Source: Isoetes taiwanensis
Lineage: Eukaryota; Streptophyta; Lycopodiopsida; Isoetales; Isoetaceae
DNA: 64,000 bases
Direction: 5' to 3'
Assembly: GCA_021234155.1 (NCBI GenBank)
Contig: JAJEKV010000056.1
Coordinates: forward strand, 7,801,663 to 7,865,662
The notes under the pieces are model-generated. The model had not been told where the DNA came from, did no database searches, and worked only from the letters and a program-made list of their open reading frames with translations. Below, piece by piece: positions 49,419-60,480 of this stretch. The translations under genes and the position numbers were made by a program. Within the stretch, counting starts at the first letter, position 1, and each line of letters begins with the position of its first letter.

Positions 49419-49881
49419 CTGCTCAAACAGCAAACAGCAGCCGCCATAGCCACAAATTAGCGCCATACCTAAACCGCCATAGCCGCCACAAACCACAAAC
49501 CGCTTCTCTGCTCTCTACCTACCCTCATCGCCATACCTCTGCTCCGCTACCCCAGCCAAAAAAAGAAGGGAGCATCCGCTTCTATCCACGACGCCCCAGA
49601 CAAACGACCTCTTTATTGCAAACAGATCGAAATTAGAAATTAGACATCTAAATGCCAACAAGCTCCTCAAAGCCCCTAAAATATACGGTTTCCCATACTA
49701 TACACAAGCGAAATCTTACTCCACACCATTGCATTCCAAATACAAAACAAAAAACGGGGAAGTTTATATGCTACTATGGTAATGACTGACTTAATTTATC
49801 CTCTGTGTATGGTATCCGGACCTAAAAAAGATTGGTTATGATGAAAATCTATGGGTTACTAGTTCTATTATCCAGACCCTT

Positions 49882-51402
49882 ATGGTGATTACGATAGATG
49901 CTCCAGGCCTCCATGAGTATATCCTTAATAGAGAAAACTCTCTCACTAAAAATGATTTCTCCGTTCTGAGTAATCTGGATGCTTCACATTGGTTCCAAAT
50001 GTTCTACACATATAGAAATGGTGGCAATGTACTTCAACATTTGAAGTCATTTGAAACCAAATTGTTTGAACTTGTGGAATCAGATAAAAAAGATATGGAA
50101 ATGTGTAAGCATGTCTTGGAACAGTTCAAGGATCTTAAACTGGCTAATGGAGAAATATACCCTATGTTAAAATGTGATGAGAGGACTTCTAATGTGGCTC
50201 CTGATGGATCTAATCCTAAACTTAAGGGTATTGCTCTAGATGCAGAGGCACAAGCCATCTCTAAGGAATATGCTGAGGAGCAACTTCAGAAACAGAGTAA
50301 CCCTCTTTTATTTTTTAAGAGGTTCTATACTCCACTAGTACCAAGAAGACTGGTTGAACAATGGGCAGGAGAGAAGGATAATAAAGTGTGGAAACTCTAT
50401 TCCTTTAACTTACTTGCCCCAATACCTATTGAGGCATATAGTTATTTGGGCAGAATAGAAGCAGATAAATCCTCTTATGCCACATTTATGGATAAATATG
50501 CTAACTTTGCGAGCATGGGTACAGTGGTATGTGATGGGGTGACTAGTATTCAGAAGTTCTCTTTGGGTTCATTTGATCCTTATAAATGTGCAGAGGAACC
50601 ATTAATTGCCTTGGTCAAAAAAGATCTACCTACAGGTGGCAAGTCACGGGGGAATGACTATGAAACGAAATGGCCTAACTGAAAAAGGCCTTATTGTCGT
50701 TGTCCACACCCCCAAAATTCATGCACCTCAAAAGGAGTACTGTGGATGGATCAGATACTGTGGTTTATGATGAATCATCTGGAATTATTCTTCAAGGGAG
50801 ATTCCATTGTGTCTAGATGGAGTCAGTTCATAATTTGGACCTCCAATCCTGATATTGAGGCCCTGATCCAGCAATGCCTGATCTTCCATTTTATTCAAAA
50901 ATTTATGATGGAAGGGCTCCTTGAATATGTCAATAATCCAGATGCAAAATTATTTGGAAACCACAATGGTAATGGGTTGAGATATATTGAACGATTGATA
51001 AAACCACCTAGATTTTCAGATTTTAATACTCCTTTGATGAAAAGTCCAAGAGAGGTGGAAGAAGCACCAGTGGGTGCACCGGATAGAAGGAATCGTGGAA
51101 GAGGTAGAGGGGAGCATAGAAGTGCATCAAGAGGTGGGGGTAGAAATAATAGAGGAAGAGGAAGATGTGAGCAACCGCATAGAGGGGCGTACATGGATAG
51201 TCCCGTGCCAAGAGGAGGAAGAAACCCACCTGGGAGGGGGGTTTTTATACCTAATGAAGGAAGAGGGGGCAGAACTTGGACTAGTAGCTCCTCTGAGAGT
51301 GTCCAGATGGTGGGGAGCACCCCTATGTCTTTGGAACAGCAGCAAGATCATACACATTCACCTTTAAGGCCCAATAATTTGAATTATAGATGGGGCAATT
51401 GA
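49882..51402 (+). pseudogene. Gag-like ORF1 with C-terminal Arg/Gly-rich tail
   Basis: A single frame of about 507 codons from ATG 49,882 (open, without ATG, back to 49,795) to TGA 51,402, broken once by TGA at 50,680-50,682. The first part is globular and charged (FKRFYTPLVPRRLVEQWAGE, LYSFNLLAPIPIEAYSYLGR). Just after the TGA comes a short Cys cluster YCRCPHPQNSC. The last 75 residues are RGG-like: RRNRGRGRGEHRSASRGGGR, then NNRGRGRCE and PRGGRNPPGRG. RGG tails bind RNA, so a nucleic-acid-packaging role is inferred. The N-terminal domain matches no family I know. Good codon continuity across the TGA suggests a young lesion or a read-through site. Confidence 0.6.
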
Positions 51403-51527
51403 TAGAAACATGACATGTTTTTTTTTTGAAAAAAAGTATGTACTTTCTGTCTTTAATAGACTTTTTTATATATGGGGAGATTTAAGATTGTTAAAGAAAG
51501 AACTAGTGATACCTTTTACAACACTTA

Positions 51528-53136
51528 TTGTATGTAAATAGGATTATGGAACTAGTCAATGTAAAAAAATTATTTATCACTTGCTGCCTAGAAGGCCTTG
51601 GTTTAGAGGATCCCAATGTGTTGGATGATATAGTATATGGCTGGAAATATCTTCCTAGTGTTAAATCCTCGTGGTATAAACCAAAAGATACATTTTGCAA
51701 TTTCTCATGCCTGACTTGTTTGAACTGTCAATGTGAATACATAACATGGTTTGAACCCTTCCGTCATGATGGAGAAGATGGTAGTAAACATGTAACTACA
51801 TTCTCCATTGACATATGTCACTATACAAGGGATGATATTAAATTTGGTCTAAATCATGTTCACCTTGAGGAACCTAATGTGGGACTTGTCATTATTGAAA
51901 TAACTAAAGCATGGGAACATACTATGCAACGACTAGAAAACATATATGGGGTGTTTCATACCTCGAGGAAGGAACGGAAAAATATTTATTAGACAAAAAA
52001 TCAAACAATTGGTGCAAGATGCAAAATGTGACAAAAGAAAGAGGATTAGAATCCCAAAAAAGACCTATACTTTGGAATGCTATGAGGAGAAAAAATGGCT
52101 ACAACAACATTTGTATATTTCTGGAGCAGATAGAATACTCCTGTCTTTATCTGCAAGAATTATATAAGAAAATTGGCATTGAAAAGAGTACAAAGCCCAG
52201 ATTTTGCAATATGTCATCATGAGGACAATTACCCTAGCTCACCATTGGCAACCAAATTTTCATGCATGTATTATGGCAACATATAAGGTGCATAAAAAGA
52301 AATTCAGGTGGTTAACCAATGCATCCTCTTGTATCTTTATAAATATGGCCAACTGTATTACCTCGATTATACAAGTATTGATTCCGGTCTTCAAAGAGAT
52401 GTGCTAGTCATTAGATTAAAAGATTAAAAGATTTATGGGAGTTAGTACTAGATCATTTTGGTGGATTGATTCTACTATAGATCTAGTAATCAATCTACCT
52501 CAAACAATTAGATATACATGGGTCGCAGATATAGCAAGATGCTACGAGTCTATACCATTATTTGAAAAAGAGGGGATTACTACCATTTGTGAAACGCTCT
52601 TTCAAAAAGCATTCCATATGAGATATCCACAAAAGTTATGTGTCCAGTATGTGGCATCACAATATAAATGCTCATGGAGGAGGAATATTCCAGACTCAGA
52701 ATTTTTCTTTGAGATCACCATTGGGGAACTAATGGCCATGAATAACTTTTTGCTTACTAATTGCTGTGTACAACTGGGAGACAGAGTATGGAAGCAAATT
52801 AGAGGAATCCCTATGGGTTTTTCTCGCTCCCCATTATGGTGCAACTTGTACCTTTTGTATTATGAGTACAACTTTATAAAGAGATTAGCAAAGCTAGGGA
52901 AGACGAATCTTTTAGCCTTATTTGAAGGAACTTTTAGATATATGGATGACTTGGGGGCAATAAATAATCCAATTATGGACTTATTTATTGATCCGTCGCA
53001 ACCAAGACATGCGGAAAATCCATATTGGGTCTACCCATTAGAGTTCCTGGAAATTAAGAAGGATGACACAGACCAAATGTACTTGCAATATGATCCTGCA
53101 CTTCCCAGATGCAATTTCCTAAATCTGCATATCTAA
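51528..53136 (+). pseudogene. Atypical (Penelope-like?) reverse transcriptase, frameshifted
   Basis: An N-terminal segment (51,528-51,992) has a CNFSCLTCLNCQC cluster that may bind zinc. After frame changes near 51,960, 52,160 and 52,270 the RT begins: KVHKKKFRWLTNASS (52,285 on; the Lys-x-His-Lys block), FWWIDSTIDLVINLP, VADIARCYESIPL with catalytic Asp (52,528), IRGIPMGFSRSPLWC (52,795 on) and FRYMDDLGAINN with the YMDD catalytic pair (52,939-52,950), then YPLEFLEIKKD and FLNLHI. Two in-frame stops lie in 52,402-52,420 beside an AGATTAAA duplication. The K-x-H-K block and G-I-P-M-G-x-x-x-S-P rather than R-Q-G-C-P exclude LINE; absence of F/Y-V-D-D context of copia/gypsy excludes those. Catalytic residues are intact. 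Confidence 0.7.
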
Positions 53137-53170
53137 GTCGTTAACCTAGCTGAGGGTTCGTATGTGCAGC

Positions 53171-53284
53171 AAAACATGTGTTATGTAGCACTCATATTAA
53201 TGTATCCTCACTCTTAAGTATGGAAGGATTGTAGCAATGAAACATGTGTTATATAGCACCCATATCTATGTGTCCTCACTCTAA
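53171..53284. repeat. Tandem duplication, about 70-bp unit
   Basis: AAACATGTGTTAT(G/A)TAGCA plus C(T/C)CATAT and TATCCTCACTCT recurs from 53,240. It follows the RT end, where the frame is already broken. Confidence 0.8.
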
Positions 53285-53519
53285 TTGGTCCACCGATAAG
53301 GCATACGAGATGGAAGCAACAATTCAGAATTTTGTGTTGGGAGGCAATGAAGAAGGTGCGCTTGTCATAATTGCTTAGTGCGAGTGCAAATGGGCAGATG
53401 AAGAAAGAGCTATAGGCATGATAGATAGAGAAAACAATTAGTGGCAAAATTCATCTGCAATATCATAGAGAAAAAGAATGGGATCACCAGGTCTATAACT
53501 CATTATTCAAGCTTTATTA

Positions 53520-53737
53520 TTCTCCCCGCCGCCAGAAGATCACTAAAGCTTATCGTTGCTCATCTCTAGCTGATGATAAAAAGGAGATAATTGGCAAACG
53601 TATCTATGGTGTTCTTCTTATGCATAGACGGGTGTTAGTGCCTAGTTGGGTCAGCCTATCCACTTCATGTCTGTGCATTGTGTATTGCGCCTTTGTTCTT
53701 GTCAATAAAAAGAGTCTCACGTCCTTTAAAAAAAAAA
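53520..53737 (+). mobile_element. 218-bp 5'-truncated LINE end with target duplication
   Basis: Ends in an A tract and is bracketed by AAGCTTTATTA at 53,509-53,519 and 53,738-53,748, an 11-bp target-site duplication. It encodes KAYRCSSLADDKKEI, recognisably the same C-terminus as the longer LINE copy just downstream (KAYHCSSFALAKRQLIFE near 54,250), so both come from one LINE family. Confidence 0.8.
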
Positions 53738-53748
53738 AAGCTTTATTA

Positions 53749-54462
53749 ATCTCTTGCTGCAGACATAATAAAATGTCAACACAAGTTTCCCTTCCATGAT
53801 CACCTTTCAAGCTCTCACCTCCTAGTTGGAGACGTATGTGGACTAGGGCTTGGGATAAACTACTCCATCCTAAGGTGGCAGATTTGGTGGCAGATTCTTC
53901 ACAGATGCGTTCGGGTGAATGTGCTTGTCCACAAATTTGATCCTAGAGTGTCAGCACTCTGCACACTGTGCAAGCAAAGGGATGAGACCATTGAGCATTG
54001 TTTCTTTTTTATGTGATCATCTCCAGCCTGTTTGGTCTTGGCTGCTCTCTCTTTTTCATGTGACACAAGTCAGCAAGTGCTTCTGGCTATTTATCTGGAT
54101 ACTTGGAATAAGGTGCGGGGTCAAGCATTTCATTTGGCGTCAGGATGGTTGCCGTGTTCTATCTGGAAGCGCAGAAGATTGTGTATCTTTCAGGGTTTGG
54201 ATATTCCCCCTGCAGTAATCCTCCAGGATGCACAAGCTAGAATCGCTAAGGCCTACCATTGTTCTTCGTTTGCTCTTGCCAAGCGACAATTGATATTTGA
54301 GTCCTATTTGAGTGTGTTGTCTTATGCATAGGCTAGTGGTTCTATTCAGTGGATCATGATTATCCTCTGAAATTTTATTCCCGCCTCTGCATTTGTATCT
54401 GGCTTTTGACTTGGTGTTTCAATAATGTTTGTCGTTTAAAAAAAAAAAAAAAAAAAAAAAAC
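53749..54462 (+). mobile_element. LINE 3' end with zf-RVT domain and poly-A tail
   Basis: Contains the reverse-transcriptase zinc-binding motif QILHRCVRVNVLVHKFDPRV, LCTLCKQRDETIEHCFF, then after a one-base shift LCDHLQPVWSWLL, and an A tail at 54,437-54,462. RT itself is absent (5' truncation). The left limit is uncertain because the 218-bp copy is inserted next to it. Confidence 0.75.
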
Positions 54463-55180
54463 AACTTTCAATAGTTTAATACCATGTTTTGATGCTTCCC
54501 CTTTCTTAAGGAATTAATCGATACATGGAATACAGTGAAACGATTATTTGCATTAAACATCAATGATTTGAATGCCATTACCACTCCACCATGGTGGATT
54601 TCAATTAATTTCCATAGCAAGAATGGATTCCTTACTTTAACATCAGATGCTTGAGTAGTACGAAGGAAGATCAACGGTGGCATACATTTAGTGCATCATC
54701 GTATAACAAGATGGACAGAATTTAAAATAAATTTGAGCTACAATGTTATGATAGATAGATGTGGAAATACATACCAATAATTTTGCCAAATCAAATGCAC
54801 AATATAGGGAATAAGTTTTGGGTTCCTCATCCTTCCCTTCAGGCTAGGCCTTTTGTAAAGCCAACTTACAAATGTTGAAAGATACTGGAGTCATTCGTTT
54901 GAACTCCAAATGGAACATGCAAGTGACAGAAACAAAACTTAAGAATGAGTGGAAGGGAGGTTGGCCAAATCCATCCCTCCAAGAGCATGCTCGCTTCTCA
55001 GATGAATACAAACATTACAAGGGACAAACATGATATGAGTCCATTATGCCTAGTGTGCAAAGCCGATGAAACATTGGAACATTGTTTGGTAGAGTGTGTC
55101 AATTTGCAACTATTATGTAAGCGATATAAGGAGATTTGGCAATACATCTCAAATCGGTTCCTCCTAGACATCTATTAAGT
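54463..55180 (+). pseudogene. Second LINE-type C-terminal fragment, diverged
   Basis: A patch reading LNAITTPPWWISINFHSKNG at about 54,570 and, at 54,945-55,178, LCLVCKADETLEHCLVECVN, with the C-x2-C ... E-x2-H-C-x3-E-C pattern of zf-RVT tails. It differs from the copy directly upstream and may be an older LINE into which that one inserted. Confidence 0.45.
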
Positions 55181-55189
55181 GGAGTGGGT

Positions 55190-56420
55190 ATAGCCTAGAT
55201 GCATCGCTTTTCAAATAGTGAGAGCATTGGATGATTTCAAAACAAGGAGAGCAATTGTCTAATTATATGGAGAATACACTTCAAGCACCCAATTGGTGAA
55301 TGCTCTTGTCAAGTGTTAAGAATGACAATGAGAATGATTTTTTTTTAAGGAAATACAGATGTATACATGAGTATGAGGCTACCTACCTTGAAAGAGGTGG
55401 TCTGGGAATTTTAAGCAAACATTAGTGGTTGGAGGTCAGACATGTAACTGTTGCCCAATATAAATAGAATTCTTTATCTATCAAAAAAATAAACAAATAA
55501 ACATATTGCGCAATAACCTCTAACAACTAGCACCCATAAATTCTTGCATTGATTAGAAACTTTAAGATGGTAACTCTGAATTTTCTTGCCATAGAAGAAA
55601 GCCAATGGTTGGATGTACAACTTAAGCACCTGCTCAGATTTGAATGCTTTGGTGACCATGAAGAGAGAAGCAATATGTGATTCATTGAATCTATACATAT
55701 AAATTCAATGTCCAAGTTCAATGAACTAAATCAATCTTTTTATAAAGCAGATTGCAATTGCCAATGCAAATTTCTTCTTTAGATTATCAATTTTATTATA
55801 TAATAAAAACATAAAGCAAAAAGTATGTAAAAATAGTAACTTCTTGTTCTATGAGCATACGATAAGGACCACATGTATTTGGGCCCATTCCCTAAAAGCA
55901 TGAGAGACAAGGATGAGTCGTCCCACGCCTATGGCCCATTGCAATGATACATCCCCAATCTTGCAAGGTATCTTGCAAGGTATCTTAGACAGCATATTAG
56001 GAGCACATACTGACAAGCTTTTTGCAAATACCAACAATAGCAACAAGAACATGAGTGATCACATAATTCATATTCGGCATGCGCTTCAATGACATCGCGC
56101 GCTCAACACTCCCTGGCTTTTGAAGATTCTTGGTCAAAAAATGTCCAAATAGTGACAATAAAGTGAGTTGATAGCACAACTGGACGCGATTTAAGGTTAA
56201 CTGATGACAACGACAAGATATGAGGGGGCAAGTTGGGTGCTGAACATGAGGCTGGTGTGAGAAACCATGATAACTATGGTTAGGAGGCGTGAACACACGT
56301 GAAACATGACGTATTAGTATCGACCAAAGTTGGATTAGGGTGGAGACATGTTACTTGATCGACCACCGAGACAGGAGACATGCGACTCGACTCGCCACCG
56401 AAACCGACCACATGCGCCTC
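55190..56420. other. No gene seen
   Basis: AT-rich; no supported features. Confidence 0.45.
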
Positions 56421-56421
56421 A

Positions 56422-56556
56422 AGGTGGGAAGAATACGTAAGATGATGAGATAGAATAAAATAGAATAGAATAGAATAGAATAGAATAGAGATGAGCAGCG
56501 AGACCGCCCCAGAGGCAAGGTGGAAAAAATACGTAAGAAGATGAGATAGACATGAG
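56422..56556. repeat. Duplicated segment, one copy carrying an expanded (TAGAA)n
   Basis: AAGGTGG(G/A)A(A/G)(G/A)AATACGTAAG occurs at 56,422 and 56,515. In the first copy a run of TAGAA units (56,453-56,486) sits where the second has only AGATAGAC. The microsatellite therefore expanded in place after the duplication, upstream of the stress-protein gene. Confidence 0.7.
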
Positions 56557-56634
56557 CAAGGTGGCATCCAAGTCATGAAGAAAATGTGGTCAAACTAAAA
56601 TGCTTTAACCAGTAGGCTAATCATTTAAGAACAA

Positions 56635-57511
56635 ATGACTCGTCGTTTAGACAGAGTACTTAGTAAGGTGAGAAGCGGCGAGCCGATAGTGCGAGAAGAG
56701 AGCCTTTATAAGAAGCAGATTGCCGCTGTAACAAAAGCATTCAAGAAGACGAATTTCGGAGCTCTAGATATGGCTGCCAGATCTAGAATTGTTGTTGTAG
56801 CTATGGATCATAGAGTAGAAAGCGCAAATGCCCTAACTTGGGCCCTAGATCATGAAATCCGGCGGAATGATAAGCTTGTTGTCGTGCATTGTCAGCCCGT
56901 CGTTCCTTCTTATGGCGGCACTACGTCCTTCGGTCTGTTCCTCTTTCCGCTTAATGTTTTCCTTTCTCAATGCAGATTATTCCCGATTTACGATTTTCTT
57001 TGTTCTTTTTCCAATCTTGATTTAGGTTTTGTCTGGATTTTGCAGGGTATGTCAATCCTGAAATTGCAAGTGATATTAAGACTGTTAATGCTTATAACAC
57101 GAATAAAATTATAGAAACAGCTCTAGAAATATGCAAGGAAAGAAGTGTAAGTTGTTTCTTTACTCTGTTTTGATTATACAGTATGTTTGCTTACAAATTT
57201 TTTTTGAAACATTTCAGCTGCTTAGGCCTCAGTTTGAGATTGGAAAAGGGGACTCTAGAAAGGTGATCTGTGAGGCTGTAAAGAAGTATCAGGCAGATGT
57301 TCTTGTGATTGGAAAAGGCAGTCATGGAGATTCTAAGTAAGTGTTAGTTGCTTAAATGTTGGCTTGCTGCATAAAATATTGATTGTTTAATCGTTCGCTT
57401 ACTGCACAAAAATTCTAACACTGCTCTGATGACAACGGATTTAGGATATTTTCGAGCAATGTTACGGACCATTGCACCAGGAATGCAGGATGCACTGTTA
57501 GGATTGTATAA
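56635..57511 (+). CDS. Universal stress protein (USP) family protein, four exons
   Basis: Exons 56,635-56,932, 57,046-57,146, 57,218-57,336 and 57,445-57,511 (TAA) join in phase through three short GT-AG introns (113, 71 and 108 bp): 194 residues, no lesions. A basic N-terminal extension (about 47 residues) precedes the Rossmann-like USP fold: RSRIVVVAMDHRVESANALT, WALDHEIRRNDKLVVVHCQP, helix IIETALEICKERS, RKVICEAVKKYQADVLVIGK, then GSHGDSKIFSSNVTDHCTRN and CTVRIV. USPs are small cytosolic ATP-binding or non-binding proteins linked to stress; the Gly-rich loop is partly kept, but the usual final Gly-Ser is Ser-Ser, so ATP binding is uncertain. A second ATG (at MAARSR, about 56,770) would give a standard-length USP. 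AATAAA-like signals follow at about 57,592 and 57,681. Confidence 0.9.
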
Positions 57512-58680
57512 ACCAAGAAGAGTTCTTATTCCAAGAAGAATGGAGAAATTATAGAATGCCTCCAAAAGAAAGTACCATATAAAAGAAAGAATAAAATAAG
57601 GTCCAACAGGACATGCATATCCATATATCCATTTTGGGATTTGCTTTGCTTCGCTCATATTGCAATATGAAGCATCAATCCTTAATAAAAAATTTTTTTA
57701 TGCCATATGCTTTGAGGATCCTATGATTATATTCTTGATAGACAAGTTACATTTGAGGATCCTTGATTATATGCTCAAGTTACACTTGATGATTATATGA
57801 TTATATCTTAGTAGTAATGGTTGTATTAGCCCATGTATGGGTCTCATGCACTATTGATCTTCATGGATGTTAAAAAATCTATTCTATTCTTTCATAACAA
57901 TTAAACTGAGTAATCCATCTTGCTAATCTAGAACACTTGCATCTGCCCTTCAATTATGGCAAGTAACTCCCATTTTATGATTGTAAATATTCATGTACTA
58001 AGATATGCAAATGAAGGAAGTCAGCTATGCAATTTTGTTAATGTCTCTCCATTTGTGCTATGTAAGGCAAGCATGGACAAGACCTGTAGAGCAACAATAG
58101 TGTCGTGTGCCTCACATATTGTATCTAATGATGTGTGCCTCTCGTAAACCAATTTGGCTTCAATGAATGTTTGGAATGATCATCTTCAACTATGCAAAGA
58201 ACCATCATTGCCAATAATGGTTTTTTATTATTGATGTTCTATCTTCAGGCGATGATAAGGTATATATTTATAGCCCTTTAGACTTTCATAAAGGGGAATT
58301 GTACAACATAGTTGTTTATAGGTTTTACCAAAACAATAATGCAACAAATACACAACACAAAGAACCATTACAAAACCACTATGATACTTGATTTTTATGG
58401 AAAACTTTTTTTTTTCAATAAAAGCCACCAATTACTTATGGAAAACTTTTTTTTTTTAATAAAAGCCACCCAACTACAACAATAATATATGATTTTGCAT
58501 ACTAGTTTCATACTCTAATAAGGTTTACTAAAAGTGATGAAGGTTTGTATCATCAAGGTTATTAATACCAATTTGACATGTCATGGTGGCTAGTTATGCA
58601 ATTTGCAACATTGAGAATAAAGTAGAATAGAATAGATTTTTTGAGAGTGCATGTTTAATTTGGTTTTATTCAAACTTAAC
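57512..58680. other. No gene seen
   Basis: 3' flank of the stress-protein gene and AT-rich sequence. GGAAAACTTTTTTTTT plus AATAAAAGCCACC occurs twice at about 58,400 and 58,440. Confidence 0.45.
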
Positions 58681-58687
58681 AAGTAAC

Positions 58688-58727
58688 GAAATTTACCGCG
58701 GCGATCTTGGCCGCCGCGAACATATCT
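58688..58727. repeat. GC hairpin element, second copy
   Basis: GAAATTTACCGCGGCG, spacer ATCTTGGC, CGCCGCGAACATATCTC. Same frame sequence and stem arms as at 45.8 kb, with a different spacer. Confidence 0.8.
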
Positions 58728-58919
58728 CTTATCGACTCACTTATAGTTTGGAAATTTTTCTGAAGTTGGAATTTTGTCTGAAGTTGGAACAGTGTGTACC
58801 CCTCTCCTGGATGCTATTCATGCGAGTTTAGAATGGTGTGAATATTTAATATGTGTGAGGTGATTTGCAAGTCAAAGTTTATATAAAGTTTTCAGGTCTA
58901 CAATTGAGGTAGCAAACCT

Positions 58920-59060
58920 TGACCATGGCATGAACATTTCTTTAAAGCCGCACTTGTGGGATTCGACCCACGCTTAAAGGTTTTTGTTTCTATATTGAAC
59001 AAAGGGAGCACCTTACGGTGTGGCACACCCCTCACGATGAGACGTTCAAAGTTTAGTGGT
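58920..59060 (-). repeat. Possible tRNA-derived SINE remnant
   Basis: The minus strand has GTGGGTCGAATCCCAC, close to a tRNA T-arm and pol III box B but with one base missing from the loop. No cloverleaf can be drawn and box A is unclear, so it is not a tRNA gene. A SINE piece is the likeliest origin. Confidence 0.3.
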
Positions 59061-59570
59061 GCAATGCTTGCTTAGTAATGAATTTACCTCATCTCAAAAC
59101 AATTTGCTTGCAATGTTTATGTTGTTTCTTTAGGCTTCATGATGTAAGTGATGGTATGCAATGCTGTCAAGGATTAAGTCACCAACACGTGCAATAATGC
59201 TAAAATATTTAACGCCGGGATTAGAAAACCTCATGCTTTCAAGTTTTCAAGGAAAAACCCTAGCGATAAGCTCTCGACAAGGGGCTTGGACAAGCAAGAC
59301 TGCTAAATATTCCCAAAAAAATCAATGCTCCACAGAGAATACCAAAGTCGCGCATCACACCTGCACCTGCATATCACCAACACAAAAAAAAAAAACACAA
59401 TAGAAAAAAATAAAAAGCTCAAAAAAAGCAAGGGGTTGTTCAGGCGAGCCACGCCACAAAACCTCGAAAATGCGAGGGGCTGATCACGCATGCCATGCGA
59501 CAATATTTAACAAATAACATTATATAAATAACAAAATTAAGGGAGAGAGGGAGGGAGCGAGGGAAAGAAA

Positions 59571-60072
59571 CAAGGGACAATGATGAGAGATGAGAAAGGG
59601 CTGACGAGAAGCTGATGAAGGACCCTGGAAGAAATAGCGATCTCCAAATCGAATGAGCGGCTCAAAAATACATGCGACGCATACAATGCATGCATGCTCG
59701 TCTTGCACGAGAAGCGTGAGCTTAATCGAGTGAATTTCGCGGACGCGACTCACATGAAACAACAATATCTCGAAACTAGAGAACTTTCATTTAGATCCGA
59801 GATGAAGGCCGAAGGATTGTTCTACGCCGGACAAAAGGTTAAGACAGGAGAGAAACGAAAAGGATAAAATCCGCCAAGAAACGTCAATCCATGCACGAAG
59901 CAGCCTCTCCTCTGCGTGAGATCATAGAACAAAATAAGGGACACTACTGAGAGATGAGAAAGCGCCAATGAGAAGCTGATGAAGAACTATGGAAGAAATA
60001 GCGATCTCTCAACTGAATGAGCAGCCGAAAAATGCATGCGATGCATGCATGCATGCTCGTCTTGCAGGAGAA
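59571..60072. repeat. Two copies of a 140-145-bp repeat, 365 bp apart
   Basis: 59,571-59,716 and 59,936-60,072 share AAGGGACA, GAGAGATGAGAAAG, GAAGCTGATGAAG, GGAAGAAATAGCGATCTC and GCATGCATGCTCGTCTTGCA in the same order with scattered differences. Confidence 0.8.
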
Positions 60073-60480
60073 TCTCGATCCGCTACGTGCATCAATTAAA
60101 ATCTTCAAACTGGATGGCCATAAGTGGATTGGAAGATTTACTTTCATAGTTGGAATTCAGATTTTCTTTTTTTTAATTGAAGGCTTAAGGAATTCAGATT
60201 TTCACAATTAGAATTCATAGGTTATATGTCTTTAGAGATCGTGCATGTGCAAGTGTAATTGACCCCGACAAAAAGGGTTTTATGGGGGGGGAGGGGGAGG
60301 AAAAGAAGAGAACCTATGCATAGAGGTGTTGATGGATCTTATGCACAGGGGAAAGGCTTTGAATCATTCCAGTTCCTATTTCAAGCAGCATTATGGATGT
60401 TTCTGGATCTTTTTCAGGAACAACGTCCGAATTCATGCTCAAGTTTAGGGCTCTAAGCTTAATTGGTAATAGATCCAATG

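Larger units (their letters stand above)
49795..53140 (+). mobile_element. Two-ORF retroelement with RGG-tailed ORF1 and atypical reverse transcriptase
   Basis: Two large plus-strand coding regions lie in tandem: a gag-like ORF (49,882-51,402, one in-frame TGA) and a decayed RT region (51,528-53,136), separated by 125 bp of AT-rich DNA. No LTRs, integrase, RNase H or endonuclease were found. RT motifs differ from LINE, copia and gypsy and by eye approach Penelope-like enzymes. That both ORFs belong to one element is inferred from order, strand, spacing and shared AT-rich codon use. Ends are undefined; a 23-bp phrase (TATGCTACTATGGTAATGAC and on) at 48,582 recurs at 49,767 just before ORF1. 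Confidence 0.55.

Noticed and set aside
48582-49790. The repeated 23-bp phrase as a target-site duplication of a 1.2-kb insert
   Set aside because: Longer than known target duplications and the insert has no element ends; a local duplication is simpler, though it remains unexplained.
51023-51357. Minus-strand and shifted ORFs over the RGG tail
   Set aside because: Shadows of the Arg/Gly-rich coding sequence; low complexity.
54945-55178. Independent zinc-finger gene
   Set aside because: The Cys/His pattern and position fit a LINE C-terminus better.
58940-58980. tRNA gene
   Set aside because: Only a T-arm-like piece with a six-base loop; no acceptor, D or anticodon arms can be paired.
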